Shown piece after piece: positions 46,119 through 55,865 of a stretch of DNA of 64,000 nucleotides. Position 1 is the stretch's first letter. Every line of letters begins with the position of its first letter. The position numbers and the translations under genes were made by a program. The notes under the pieces were generated by a model. That model was not told the DNA's origin. It worked only from the letters and a program-made list of their open reading frames with translations, and did no database searches. Source of the stretch: Hyphomicrobiales bacterium (GTDB lineage Bacteria; Pseudomonadota; Alphaproteobacteria; Rhizobiales; Rhizobiaceae); NCBI GenBank assembly GCA_900470805.1, contig UCCA01000005.1, positions 124,001 through 188,000 of the forward strand, written 5' to 3'.

Positions 46119-46995
46119 TCAGTTCGACGTCGGATCGCCAGGCTCCCAATTGAAATGATCGCCGTCAGCCTGAATGTGACCGACACCGGGGAACGGGAAG
46201 TGAGGCGTCAAGACGAGTTCGTTGGACTTGCCAAGCTTCGTCAACGTCTCGATGCGGTTCCTTTCTCCGCCTTTCTCGTCTGTGTCGGAGCCAATCGGTC
46301 ACGCGGGCTTGACGAGTGAGATGATCGAGCTGTGAACCGTGTCGCCGACATCGAACAGCTTCACGTTACCCGAGACGATCTGATAGCCTACGTGACCCGG
46401 CGTATGGCCTTCAGCCCCACTGATGTGATCTGTGACACGACCTTCGCACCTGGCTTGAAAGTTTCCACGTGCCCGTCGAGAACCTTGACGATATCAGTGA
46501 GTTGGATGTTCCTGCCGGCAAACGCCATTCCGCCGCCGACATCCTGATCGTTGCGTTCGAAAGCCAGTTTGCCGTCGTTCACAAGTCCTCCCATGTGGTC
46601 CGGATGTCAGTGAGTTATAAGTGCCTCGATAATTTCCTCTGTTTCACACCAGCTTGAGCCGAAGACTGCTGAAGCGCGCCACCGACACCAGTGTCGATCA
46701 GAGCGACATGCTTCGGTTCCTTCACGAGCAGTGCGTCGACACTTAGCGTGACGATATCGGTGGGCACCCGCGGCCTTGAGCATACCGCCGACCTCCTGAG
46801 GCGTGTGTCCGACGCCAAAGATCTTGCTGTCATTCGGTCGTACAAACTTGGCATCGTGCAGTGCAATGACACCTGAAGAGCCAATCTTGGACGCCTTGTG
46901 ATCTGGCTGCTGCGGAGGCATTGGGCCCGAACGGATGTAAGGGAGAAGATCGCGGCAGCGGATGAAGCAACAAAGGGTTTTGTGAGTTTCGCCAT
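46119..46995 (-). pseudogene. Decayed MBL-fold metallohydrolase with signal peptide
   Basis: The order of fragments follows an exported metallo-beta-lactamase-fold hydrolase: a signal peptide MAKLTKPFVASSAAAIFS, VIALHDAKFVRPNDSKIFGV, HVALIDTGVGGALQQSSAQ, EEIIEALITH (partial metal site), MGGLVNDGKLAFERNDQD, and a C terminus ending WEPGDPTSN at 46119. Several frameshifts separate them. No intact copy is in the window. Confidence 0.6.
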
Positions 46996-47158
46996 GACGC
47001 TGTGTCCTTGTTTGCGTGAAGCGGAGGTCCTCGCCTTGTTGCACGAGATAGGGCAGGGGCGTCCCCAGTGGACAGAGTGTTCCTGCCGTTATGCAGGAGC
47101 GTTCTGCTCATATCCGCGTCCACTTTGTTACACGAACGCGGTGGCCAACCACTGCGGC

Positions 47159-47680
47159 TCAAAAGCCGGCTCCCGGCTGCGCGAGATAACGCGCTTCAGA
47201 ATCAGTCGAAGTTCGTCCCAATGCCTGGTTTCGATGAGGAAACCGACCATACGATGCGATCAAATCCCGATGGCGCCGCGCGTAGTCGAGATACTCGCCA
47301 TCGCCCAGCTCGGTGAAGAGCGCCACCGAGCGATTCTGGTGAGCAATGTTTTCAGCATGCTCGTACGGCAGATAGAAGAAGATCCTGAATTCCGTTCGCA
47401 CGCGCCTGTCATCGCCAACCTGAATCGCCTGCTCGGCTTGGGCCAGCGCCAAGCCATCCGTGGCAAAGGCAAGCGCTGTGCCCCGATAGATATTGCGGGG
47501 AAACTGATCGAGCACGACAATCATTGCCAGCCGATTTTCCGGCGTGTGGCTCCATTCGTTGGCAGGTCCGGACGCGAGTGCAAGGTGTGTCTCGCGAAAG
47601 CGGGCCTTGATCTCATCATCGAGTTCCACACCGCCGCCAAACCAGTCCTCGCGGCCGCTGCCTTCCCAGACAAAGAGCAA
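47159..47680 (-). CDS. DUF924 family protein, N terminus damaged
   Basis: A 173-residue DUF924 protein. Conserved blocks are REDWFGGGVELDDEIKARF, MIVVLDQFPRNIYRGTALAF, FFYLPYEHAENIAHQNRSVA and FPHRNQALGRTSTDSE. Family members are TPR-like helical proteins of unknown function. The usual start is missing: only a TTG at 47680 is available and a stop lies just upstream in frame, so the first 10-15 residues are lost or shifted. It may be inactive like its neighbours. Confidence 0.65.
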   Translation of the reverse strand: MLFVWEGSGREDWFGGGVELDDEIKARFRETHLALASGPANEWSHTPENRLAMIVVLDQFPRNIYRGTALAFATDGLALAQAEQAIQVGDDRRVRTEFRIFFYLPYEHAENIAHQNRSVALFTELGDGEYLDYARRHRDLIASYGRFPHRNQALGRTSTDSEARYLAQPGAGF

Positions 47681-47698
47681 ACCCGGTCATAGGGCCGC

Positions 47699-48710
47699 AC
47701 CGTTTTTGACGTAGAGCAGCATGTCCCCGAACTGATACACACCGGACACAAAGCCATCATTTGCGCGCGCGACCAGGCGATCAGTCCGAATACCCGCCCG
47801 CCGTGCGTATGCCCAGACAGCTGTAGAGTAACTCTTGCCCGCGCTGAGCGCTCCGCCATTCCGAGCTGGTGCTCGAGGACAGTGATCTAGCTCCTGCAGG
47901 AACGCCAGACAGCGCAGAAATGAGGGCAGGGGCGGGGTAATTGTCTCAACGATGCGAGATCGGTCACGCCTGAACAACAACACTGCTTTGACCGCGCGCG
48001 ATCGCGATATGAGTGTTGTTTAGCACGCGAATTCCGAGCCCGCTGTCGTGTGTCATTCAGTCATCGTAGCCGAAAAATAATTCGTGGTTGCCCAGGATCC
48101 CAAGAACACTGTCCTTTGCGGATAATCCCGCAAGCGGTGCTATATCGTCGCTGCGGGCTTCAATGCCGCCAACGATGAAATCGTCGGTCACCACTGTCAG
48201 ATCGGCGTTCACGGCATTGGACTTCGCAACCACGGCCTCGGCCCAGGATCTGGGAAAGAGGCAACTGAGATGGAGATCAGTCAGTTGCAGAATGCGATAG
48301 CCATCGAACTTCGAAGGAAGTCCATCAATGGGGATTTCAACGTTTCCGACAGCTGGGATTCTAATCGCCTGAGAGACCAGCAAGATGCGAGAACCAGCGC
48401 AATTCCCCCATCCCATAACTGACTTCCGGGGGAACGGACGGGAAATGCCCGGTGAAGGGCAAAAGGGCCGAGGCAGATTGCATCGAGAGGATCTGCATTG
48501 CGCGAGGAAACAGCATTGCACCAAACAGCACGTTGAACGCAATGATCCATGGGCGGGGGTATTCTGGATCGAAGATCGATCCGGACGACAGGCGATTGAT
48601 CAGAAGATGCTGCGCGCCGACCAGAAGGATGCCGGCCACTGCTCTTCTGATCGGTATTCCTCAAGGAAGTGGACCAGGCACTATATGAAACATGTTTGGC
48701 CTTGTGAGGA
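47699..48710 (-). pseudogene. Decayed membrane metallophosphoesterase
   Basis: Frame-broken calcineurin-like phosphoesterase with an N-terminal membrane section (IIAFNVLFGAMLFPRAMQI) near 48560. Catalytic fragments include GYRILQLTDLHLSCLFPRSW (the Asp-x-His motif partly altered), LTVVTDDFIVGGI, ILGNHELFFGYDD, then a break, LQLSGHTHGGRVFG, and VSGVYQFGDMLLYVKNGAAL. At least three frameshifts or stops. It lies downstream of repC. Confidence 0.6.
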
Positions 48711-48978
48711 ATTGCTCTGAGGAGCTGGCGAAAAGTATAAGAAGATGACAATCACATTGTTCGACGGCAAGGGTCAATTGCATTGAATTAACCCGGACGA
48801 TCGCAATCAGCACCAAGCCGTCGACATTACGGAAATGGCAGTGATGTGGTTTAGTCGCCGATATCGCGGCTCTCTTACGCAAATCCCAACGCGAGGCGCG
48901 CTAGAACGGCTGCGCGCTTACGGTCAAGGTTCGGCGATCACATATTGCGATCTCCAGCTACCGGCCACCTCCCACAAC

Positions 48979-50193
48979 TTACCCCACCTTCACACCTGCG
49001 TTCGCACCAGCCTTCATCAGCGCGATGATCATTGGACCAAGGGAGAACTCCCCACGTTCTGTTCGCCGTGTGAGGTCTCGCAGATATCCGCCGGCTGAAT
49101 TTATAAAATTTGCTCGTTCCAGAATGCAGGCCATGGTCGCCGCGGCGTTCTCGGGACCCATGACATCACAGGCATCTTGATAGGCCGTCGGGCTCACACC
49201 CAGCACTGAACGAACCACGACGGCCGCCGCCATTAGGTCGCGCCAACTGTCGACCGTGCCTCCGGGCCCATAATCGACAATGGCCGGACACGCTTTCAAG
49301 ACCATTCCGAGAGGGAAGGCCTTTATCGGCTGGCTCGTTGGCTCGCGGTAAACACTCGGCTTCGCCTCCTGCTCTTTTTCGGAGCATGGTTCAAGTTCAT
49401 TTAGGGATTCGGGTTTTGAATTCTGTATGTGCCGCTCAGTATGAGCGGCATTGGTGCCAGTATTCTTAGAATTATCGAACGGATAGAGCTGCTTAAGGAT
49501 CTCCGACTGCAGCATCTGCATTTCCTCGAGAACGCTCTGAATAACCGGAAGCGTGGGGACCCGCGGTATGGTGCTAACCAGCGCGACATACATGCCTTCG
49601 ATTGTCTGCCAATCGCCCTCAGCCGCCTCTTCCATGGCGGCAGTAATCAGCTTGCGAACGTCCCTACGGCAAATCGTGAGGCTTTCCTTAGCCTTCCTCA
49701 ACATCGCGCGCTCCGCCGTTACCTGCTGCGCCAACAGCGCCAGTTCCTCACAACGGGCCAGAAGTGGCGAAAGATCAAACCCGAAGGCATTCTCGATTTC
49801 GCCGGTGGCATCCTTTCGCGCATAGCGTTTCCCGTTTGCACTGTCTCGACGAACAATCAGGCCAGCGTTCACCAGCACCGCAATGTGTCGACGCAGCGTT
49901 GCACCCGCCATGCCGTGGGCACGCAGCGTGAGTTGTACGTTGGATGGGAAAACGATCAGGCTGTCATCCTGGCGCAATTCATTGTCGGGATAAAAGCTGA
50001 GCAGCGCATCAAGGACCGCAAGACTGTTTGACTGAATCCCGAGCACATGCATGGCCGCTGACGCGTCGCGAAAGATTTTCCATTTGTCGGCAGCCTTGCC
50101 CGGCCGAATGTCGGCCAGTTCCGACTGGCGCCGCACAAGCGCAAGCGTCATCGGCCGCCGCCCGAAGGGCGTCGTCACATTTCCTGTCTGCAT
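48979..50193 (-). CDS. repC: Plasmid replication initiator RepC
   Basis: A 404-residue RepC, the replication initiator of repABC plasmids. It has the conserved N-terminal region (KWKIFRDASAAMHVLGIQSN and LSFYPDNELRQDDSLIVFPS) with a winged-helix fold (HGMAGATLRRHIAVLVNAGL), a variable A/T-rich middle, and a conserved C-terminal SPTAYQDACDVMGPENAAAT. AGGTGAGA precedes the ATG. It binds its own coding region to start replication. Expression is controlled by the antisense RNA region upstream and by RepA/RepB. Confidence 0.95.
   Translation of the reverse strand: MQTGNVTTPFGRRPMTLALVRRQSELADIRPGKAADKWKIFRDASAAMHVLGIQSNSLAVLDALLSFYPDNELRQDDSLIVFPSNVQLTLRAHGMAGATLRRHIAVLVNAGLIVRRDSANGKRYARKDATGEIENAFGFDLSPLLARCEELALLAQQVTAERAMLRKAKESLTICRRDVRKLITAAMEEAAEGDWQTIEGMYVALVSTIPRVPTLPVIQSVLEEMQMLQSEILKQLYPFDNSKNTGTNAAHTERHIQNSKPESLNELEPCSEKEQEAKPSVYREPTSQPIKAFPLGMVLKACPAIVDYGPGGTVDSWRDLMAAAVVVRSVLGVSPTAYQDACDVMGPENAAATMACILERANFINSAGGYLRDLTRRTERGEFSLGPMIIALMKAGANAGVKVG
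49390..49480 (-). other. Putative oriV inside repC
   Basis: The A/T-rich segment in the middle of repC, containing an 8-base inverted repeat GCCGCTCA/TGAGCGGC (49431-49449) with a 3-base spacer. In studied repABC plasmids the origin lies in such an A/T-rich block inside repC, so the location is inferred from family knowledge. Confidence 0.45.
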
Positions 50194-50252
50194 TGTCTCT
50201 CACCTTTCAGAAGGCAAAAGAAATCGGCTCACCAAAACGGTGCCATAAACTC

Positions 50253-50339
50253 TTGACGAAGATTCGTGGAAATGCGATTCTGTGTTTCTCACGACTACAG
50301 AAATGGGTTCCACGGTGGCGACGCTGTTGGGGCCTTTTT
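50253..50339 (+). ncRNA. Candidate antisense RNA (incompatibility RNA) between repB and repC
   Basis: The repB-repC gap of all repABC plasmids encodes a small RNA antisense to the repC leader. Here a TTGACG box lies at 50253-50258 on the plus strand, and a hairpin GGTTCC (50306-50311) with GGGGCC (50329-50334) ends in TTTTT (50335-50339), fitting an intrinsic terminator after about 50-60 transcribed bases. The -10 box (GATTCT) is weak. The RNA controls repC and incompatibility. Confidence 0.6.
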
Positions 50340-50349
50340 CTTTGGCGGC

Positions 50350-51372
50350 TTACTCTCCGTTGTTCCGTTGATCTTTGTGCCTGTACTCCTGGTAGAGCGC
50401 CGGCAAGTGCTCGAGCACGAAGGCCGCAAAGTCGGGCGTTGCCTTCTTGTCGATCGTGATTTCAAGTTTCGATTTGCTTTGCGTGACCTGCGCAAGCCGT
50501 AGTCCATTGGGTGCGGAGAGAACCTGTGGAATTCCACGCGCAATTTTGGCAGGTTTCAGATGCGCTATGAGCGCCTTAAATCGCTCTGCCGATGATAGGG
50601 ATTGCACTGCATGCGATGCCGCAAATTGCGAAGCATCGTCTAATGACGAGGTTTTCGCAACGAGTGCCGCAAGTTGCTGCCAGCTTGGTCGACCAATACC
50701 AGGAGCAGAACCGATCGCAGTGATGACCTCCGCCGGGAGGGCATCAACCAGCAAGATCATCTTCGACAGATTGCTTCGGTCAATTGACATCGCGGCAACG
50801 ACGACCTCGCGCGAAAATTGCTTGTTGAGCCGATGGGCAAATTGAGCCTTCTCGATGAAGGTCAGATCCTCGCGCTCATTGTTTTCCTGTCCTTGAGCAA
50901 CGACCAATTGCTCGTCGCTGAGCTCTCGGACGACGGCTTTAACTGGACGTGCCAGCTCCGTCAGGGCCCGCAAGCGGCGATGTCCGAACGCCACCTGGTA
51001 ACGACCCGGCTGCTCGGGATGGGGTCGAACGAGAATTGGCACTTGCTGGCCTTGTTCCCGGATCGATGTCTTCAAACCTTCGATATCGCCGGGCATACGA
51101 TCCTGGACGAATGACGGATCGATCACGGACGCGTCCAGATCCACGACGCTTTGACCTTCGGCAAGACGGCGCTCGATCTCATCTGCACGGCCAAGGCGAT
51201 TGTTCTGCTCGCGCAGCGCGTTACCGATGTTTGCCGTCAGTTTTGTGGCCGGATCCCGCTCCTTTCTTGCGACGCCGAGAAGGGGCATGGAACGGGCTTT
51301 TGCGGAACGATTGTCCGCTGTCGTTGCGTCAGGGGCGTCCAACGAGACGCCGAGGATCTGCTTCCGGCTCAT
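50350..51372 (-). CDS. repB: Plasmid partitioning protein RepB (ParB family)
   Basis: A 340-residue ParB-family protein. It has the ParB box QGQQVPILVRPHPEQPGRYQ with GHRRLRALTEL, ENNEREDLTFIEKAQFAHRL and a helix-turn-helix region with MSIDRSNLSKMILLVDALP. It binds parS sites and works with RepA in segregation. Its start overlaps the repA stop by four bases. I found no clear parS consensus in the flanking gaps. Confidence 0.95.
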   Translation of the reverse strand: MSRKQILGVSLDAPDATTADNRSAKARSMPLLGVARKERDPATKLTANIGNALREQNNRLGRADEIERRLAEGQSVVDLDASVIDPSFVQDRMPGDIEGLKTSIREQGQQVPILVRPHPEQPGRYQVAFGHRRLRALTELARPVKAVVRELSDEQLVVAQGQENNEREDLTFIEKAQFAHRLNKQFSREVVVAAMSIDRSNLSKMILLVDALPAEVITAIGSAPGIGRPSWQQLAALVAKTSSLDDASQFAASHAVQSLSSAERFKALIAHLKPAKIARGIPQVLSAPNGLRLAQVTQSKSKLEITIDKKATPDFAAFVLEHLPALYQEYRHKDQRNNGE

Positions 51373-52598
51373 GTGGGTCTATCCCATGCTTTCTTGATCA
51401 ATGTCTCGATCTCATCATTGACCGCGTTCATGGCTTCCAGGGCGCGATCGTAGGTCGAACGGGTAAACTGGCTTCGTTCGACTTCAAACAATGTCTGATT
51501 GGTCAATCCGGCATCCGATACAGCAGTTGTTTTCAGCATCGGGAAATTGAGGACATTTTCTCCAAAGATCGACCGCAGGTAGCCGACCATCTGATTTTGC
51601 GGTCCGTCGCTGGGCTCGAAACGAGTGATCAGATAACGCATCCAGTTGAACTTGAACTTCGCACCGGCATTTTCGATTTCGCGCAACAGGTTTGACGTCA
51701 TTGCCAGGAATTGATTCATGGACATCACATCGAGCATCTGCGGATGGACCGTCACCAGGATCGAGGTGGCAGCGGTGAGGGCAGAAAGGGTAAGGTAGCC
51801 AAGCTGAGGAGGGCAGTCGATGACGACGACGTCGTAGTTGTCGGCAATGTCCTCGATGACCTGGCTGATACGCCCGTAGAACAGGGTATCGCCCTCCTTG
51901 CGCTTCATCAACGCCCGGGGCGTGTCGTGCTCGAATTCCATCAGTTCGAGGTTGCCAGGGATCAAATGAAGATCCGGGATATATGTTCCACGGACGACCT
52001 GCTCGATGGGAATCTGCTCGTCGTCGTATCGTATCGCACCGTAAAGCGTCTCGTTTGGACCGACATCGGTTTCCGGCTGACTGCCAAAGAGCGCGGACAA
52101 GCTGGCCTGTGGGTCGAGGTCGATCGCAAGGACGCGATAGCCGCGCATAGCCAGATACTGGGACAAGTGTGCAGCGGTGGTTGTTTTCCCTGACCCACCT
52201 TTGAAGTTCATCACGGAAATGACCTGAAGCTGCTCGCCGTCCCGCCGGTGGGGAAGATAACGGCGGTTTTTCCCGCGCCCCACGTGGTCCATATGTTTGC
52301 GAATCGCGTGAATGTCTTCGATTGACAGGATCCTGCGCCCGCCAGGGCTCGTGCCGACGTTCAGGTCTGGCATCTCCGTCACGGTCTGACGTAAATAAGA
52401 CTCACCTACACCGAGGAGTTTGGCGGCTTCGCTTGGGCCGAAGGTGCGGATGCCCTTTTCCGCGGTCGGAGCAAAGACCTTGAGGTGATGGGCCTGCAGT
52501 TGGCTCGATAAAGCATCGGCATGGCGCTCCATCAAGGCGGTCAACCCTTCAAGTGGCGGCGCTGCTTTTTCGGCGGTCTTCGCCATTCCAAAACCCAT
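51369..52598 (-). CDS. repA: Plasmid partitioning protein RepA (ParA family)
   Basis: A 409-residue ParA-type ATPase. An N-terminal helix-turn-helix part (FGPSEAAKLLGVGESYLRQT) precedes the deviant Walker A NFKGGSGKTTTAAHL, Walker A' LAIDLDPQASLSALFG and Walker B DVVVIDCPPQLGYLTLSAL. It drives partition and represses the repABC promoter. A second Met four codons in is possible. It is the first gene of the operon. Confidence 0.96.
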   Translation of the reverse strand: MGFGMAKTAEKAAPPLEGLTALMERHADALSSQLQAHHLKVFAPTAEKGIRTFGPSEAAKLLGVGESYLRQTVTEMPDLNVGTSPGGRRILSIEDIHAIRKHMDHVGRGKNRRYLPHRRDGEQLQVISVMNFKGGSGKTTTAAHLSQYLAMRGYRVLAIDLDPQASLSALFGSQPETDVGPNETLYGAIRYDDEQIPIEQVVRGTYIPDLHLIPGNLELMEFEHDTPRALMKRKEGDTLFYGRISQVIEDIADNYDVVVIDCPPQLGYLTLSALTAATSILVTVHPQMLDVMSMNQFLAMTSNLLREIENAGAKFKFNWMRYLITRFEPSDGPQNQMVGYLRSIFGENVLNFPMLKTTAVSDAGLTNQTLFEVERSQFTRSTYDRALEAMNAVNDEIETLIKKAWDRPT

Positions 52599-53215
52599 TT
52601 TCTGCTAGTGGCGGTATTTTTCGCGAAGCCGGCTTGGTTTCGCCAGTGTCACTAAGCGCCGATTCCAAGTGCTCCGGCAAGACCTTTTTGATGAATGAAA
52701 CGTTAACGGTAGCCTTCAGCTAATCTAGAATGTCCTGGCCGTCACAATTTACCATCTTATATCAATGCGTTACCCCACAATAGCAGCAACTGGCGTTCTA
52801 ACACTTACCAACAGTTTAAGGGTAGCTTTCGTACGCAAGCGTCTGCTGTCTACCATCTAAAATTGGAATTTGGAGAATCACTTTTGACACTTCGACGCCA
52901 TGGAGATCCTAGATGATCGTGTTGTAGCGTTTCTGCCATTAATCACTGTGAGCTCAACGGAAGCGAATGGTTGGCCAGGGCGCGATAGCGCTTTACGTAC
53001 GTACATGTTAAATCCGGGCGTCGACAGCTGCGCTGCGCTGGTTGCAGAACACACCCCGGCGCATCGGCGGCGATGTGCGAGCTATGACCGACACCTGACC
53101 CGACGGGCTGGCATCGTACCGGTGATGTCTGTCCGAGATGAGGTATTCATCCTCAACGGCGAGGACTGAGATTAGGACGGGGTCAGTTATACGCGGCATG
53201 ATGCGCTGCGCTTGT
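52599..53215. other. Gene-poor region upstream of repA
   Basis: A 617-base stretch with no convincing gene. It should carry the repABC promoter and possibly RepA/RepB sites. I saw no parS match (GTT, four bases, GC, four bases, AAC). A plus-strand frame at 52900-53169 lacks a ribosome site and family features. Confidence 0.4.
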
Positions 53216-53452
53216 TTAGTTTTCGCCCCATTGGTAACGCTCCGGGTACCGGTCAACCTTTTCCTGGGTGATGCTTCCCAGGGTTGCGTTCAACAGCTCG
53301 GTATGCATTGCGGCCGAAACCTCAAGTGCAGCAATAAGCTCACACTCGTCAGGGGAAGCGGTTCTTGAAACGATTGATCGCTCGTCAGCGCTCTTTGCGA
53401 GGAAAACCGAATACTCCCGAGTTGGCCTTCGTGGACTCCAACCGGAACCCAT
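53216..53452 (-). CDS. Small hypothetical protein
   Basis: A 78-residue protein with ECELIAALEVSAAMHTELLN and a charged end EKVDRYPERYQWGEN. No family recognised. The start is uncertain and the evidence is only the open frame and protein-like composition. Confidence 0.35.
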   Translation of the reverse strand: MGSGWSPRRPTREYSVFLAKSADERSIVSRTASPDECELIAALEVSAAMHTELLNATLGSITQEKVDRYPERYQWGEN

Positions 53453-53552
53453 TTGAGTTTGAAGCGATCTCGCACACCTGATCTGATGCCATGTCTGCCT
53501 CCGACCCGTTTCTCCAGTGCCTATGCAAGATCAGTTAGTCAGGAACAACCGG

Positions 53553-53930
53553 TCAGTGTAAGCCCGACGTACCGGCAACCTTCCACAAACCATCGGAAGG
53601 ACAGGCGGTGCCATCGAACCGTGAAGCCCCCTCGATGGTTTGCTGGGTCGTAACGAATTGTCGGCAACCTCCCGAGCCGCTCGACACCGCGTTGATCTGC
53701 TCGATAACCCCCGCGCTTCCTGTCGCCGGGTTGGCCCATGCTAATGTGGTGCTACCGGCGGGCGCATTCCCAACTGTTTGAGCAATGATGTTCTGATCTG
53801 TCACAGGCGCGGCCCGGGGAGATGGGCTGCGGACGCTTGATGTCTCTAGCGGCTCGACATGAGAGCATGCGATGAAAAAAGGCGACAGAGCTGCCAACAT
53901 TAGGCAATGTCGAAGCTGCTTCTTTACCAT
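53553..53930 (-). CDS. Lipoprotein, surface-antigen-like
   Basis: A 125-residue lipoprotein. The signal peptide MVKKQLRHCLMLAALSPFFI ends in a lipobox IAC with the Cys to be lipidated. The mature part has a Ser/Pro-rich linker and a C-terminal domain with NAVSSGSGGCRQFVTTQQTI and CPSDGLWKVAGT, resembling the RT0821/17-kDa surface antigen domain. The ATG at 53930 has AGAGG before it and yields a proper signal peptide. Confidence 0.72.
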   Translation of the reverse strand: MVKKQLRHCLMLAALSPFFIACSHVEPLETSSVRSPSPRAAPVTDQNIIAQTVGNAPAGSTTLAWANPATGSAGVIEQINAVSSGSGGCRQFVTTQQTIEGASRFDGTACPSDGLWKVAGTSGLH

Positions 53931-54187
53931 CGCGATCCTCTTTCTTTGCGCTTTTCCTGACATCGCATTGTGGCAGCGGGATGGTCTGATCATCCGCGCT
54001 CACGCTCACGATGCGGTCATGCAGCAAGCGGACGAAAGTAAGCCCCGATTAGTTTGCATTTGATGAATATTTAATGAATTGCACGGCATCAGGCGGCTGC
54101 TTAAATTCTGACGCGGCGTGACTATGGTGGCCTTGCAAGTCAAGAGCTGCCCCCAAAGGGTCGATCAGCCCTCTCCAGCCCACGCAA

Positions 54188-54418
54188 TTAGCGGCCCGGG
54201 CCCATTATGGAGCGCCACGCTATCCGAATAAAGTTGAGCCGTGAACGAACTCGCTCTTGAACCGGCGTTTCCAAGCCGTTGCGAAAGTCCGCCAAAGCCT
54301 GTGCCTGCAGCATGTTAAGTGGGCGATCGACGGCGCCTCCGAAAGGCAAGCCGGTCATTATATCGAGCACGACCCAATGGTCGCCCGCCTCTTCGATCTC
54401 GTACCTGTTCACGCGCAT
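54188..54418 (-). CDS. Small hypothetical protein
   Basis: A 76-residue soluble protein starting MRVNRYEIEEAGDHWVVLDI with MLQAQALADFRNGLETPVQE. It is conserved-looking but unnamed. AGAGG sits very close to the ATG, so the start may be a codon or two downstream. Confidence 0.5.
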   Translation of the reverse strand: MRVNRYEIEEAGDHWVVLDIMTGLPFGGAVDRPLNMLQAQALADFRNGLETPVQERVRSRLNFIRIAWRSIMGPGR

Positions 54419-55067
54419 GCCTCTGGATTCTCGTTATTGGAAGCTAGTGTGCGTCCGTTAATCTCCTGCCAATGAGCAAGCTTACCGACCGGCGATTCAC
54501 TAAGTTGGTGAATGACCGCTTAACCGGTGCGAATTCCGATTATGGCTGGCACCCGGTCTGCATAGCTTTCCGGATCGACAGTGCGCTTCAACGAGGCTCG
54601 ATGTCCACGGTCTTGGACCGTTGCGCGGCGGTCCGGTTCAGCATCGGACCAGACCATTTGCGGTTCCCGCTTGGCGACTGAGGGTGGAACGTTGATCGTG
54701 GGCGAGGGGACTGCTCCTCGCAGTCCCCCCAAATGCCGAACGTCCGAACAGGCTGACGGACGTGGGGTTCGGCAGGATAACAATCCTTGGAAGAGGGAAA
54801 AGTTGCTACTTGGTGGGTACCGCTTTAGGGGGAGACACAAAACTCGCCCCGTGAGGGGCCGACGGGGTTTCCCTGCGTGGCCACAGGCTGGCAGTTGCGG
54901 CACCGCCGAGATCATATAAGCAGTTCATTTAATTCGATACCGCGCCCTCCAGCTTTTCCCGTTGATGCGTCGCAATTCCGAACAAACTTCTCTTGAGATT
55001 AGACGTGCTTAGCTGGAACAAGAAGGACGCTTAGGACTTTCCAATTATCATAAATGGAGAGTTCCTG
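54419..55067. other. Gene-free stretch with a strong hairpin
   Basis: No convincing gene in 649 bases. A perfect 9-base stem GGGGACTGC/GCAGTCCCC with a 5-base loop lies at 54706-54728. It has no T-run, so it is not a standard intrinsic terminator. The rest shows no feature I can support. Confidence 0.4.
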
Positions 55068-55334
55068 ATGCAACTGATAAACACGAATGTCGCAAGCACC
55101 ACGGCTGGAACGATTACTGTCGAATTCCATGGTGAAGGTAATGAGCTGGTGAGCGTCCGCATGGCGAAAGATGCAACGATCAGTGATGATGATGCCATAA
55201 CGCACGCCAAGCAAATGATGGTTCAGCTGACTGCATTCGGTGAGGAGCTGGGGAGTGCCCCGGTTCAAGGGGAGGGTGCGAGCATAGAGGACACACTGTC
55301 AGCTGAAGAAAATGGTTCGTCGAGCGGCGCCTGA
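55068..55334 (+). CDS. Small hypothetical protein
   Basis: An 88-residue acidic protein starting MQLINTNVASTTAGTITVEF with AITHAKQMMVQLTAF. TGGAGAG lies before the ATG. A Ser/Gly-rich tail follows. It resembles short rhizobial proteins of unknown function. Confidence 0.6.
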   Translation: MQLINTNVASTTAGTITVEFHGEGNELVSVRMAKDATISDDDAITHAKQMMVQLTAFGEELGSAPVQGEGASIEDTLSAEENGSSSGA

Positions 55335-55865
55335 TTCTAGAGCTAGAGCCAGAGACAGAGACAGACCCACCCACTACCAACTCGCGGGCGTGGCGCCTGC
55401 GAGCTTCTGGGAAGGCCTTAGTCGTACCTGTGGCAGCTTTCGCGATTGCTATCACAAGGCCGCAAAAGGACGCTACTGTCCACGCTCCGTCAACATTGAC
55501 GCTTCGAAGTCAGTTGGGTATTTGGCGGGCACTTCACAGACTAGTAGTCTCGACATCGGAGTATTTATCAGGACGGAGAGGACTTGCCAAGCGCATCGGT
55601 TGAAGTGGTGTGTTTCAGTTCGCGTCCTGCGGGAGGGGCAAACTCCAACTCTATGCCCGATCAACGCATCAGTCCGGCCGAACAAGGGCTTTTTCGACAA
55701 CCTCTTGAATTCCGGTGGCGGGGACAGTTTGAGTTGTTACTCCCGAGGCATCTACCTGACTTGCGACCTGGATCGCAGCGACTGCAAATGACGGGGTCAG
55801 ACCCACGTTCGCGCTACCTCCGCTGTCGAAGAGACGCCTACGTCAAGCATAAACGGCCCGGCGCT
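55335..55865. other. Gene-free stretch with short tandem repeats
   Basis: About 530 bases without a convincing gene. The first 40 bases contain a degenerate AGAGAC/TAGAGC tandem repeat. Several frames on both strands are open but show no protein-like composition or ribosome sites. Confidence 0.35.

Noticed and set aside
46898..47692. 264-codon plus-strand frame overlapping the DUF924 gene
   Set aside because: The minus strand encodes clear DUF924 motifs in the same region.
50194..50349. parS site near repB
   Set aside because: No match to GTT-N4-GC-N4-AAC was found by eye in the repB-repC gap, upstream of repA or downstream of repC; it may lie inside a gene or differ from consensus.
52900..53169. 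Plus-strand 89-codon frame upstream of repA
   Set aside because: No ribosome site and no protein-like conservation; a minus-strand frame of similar length overlaps it.
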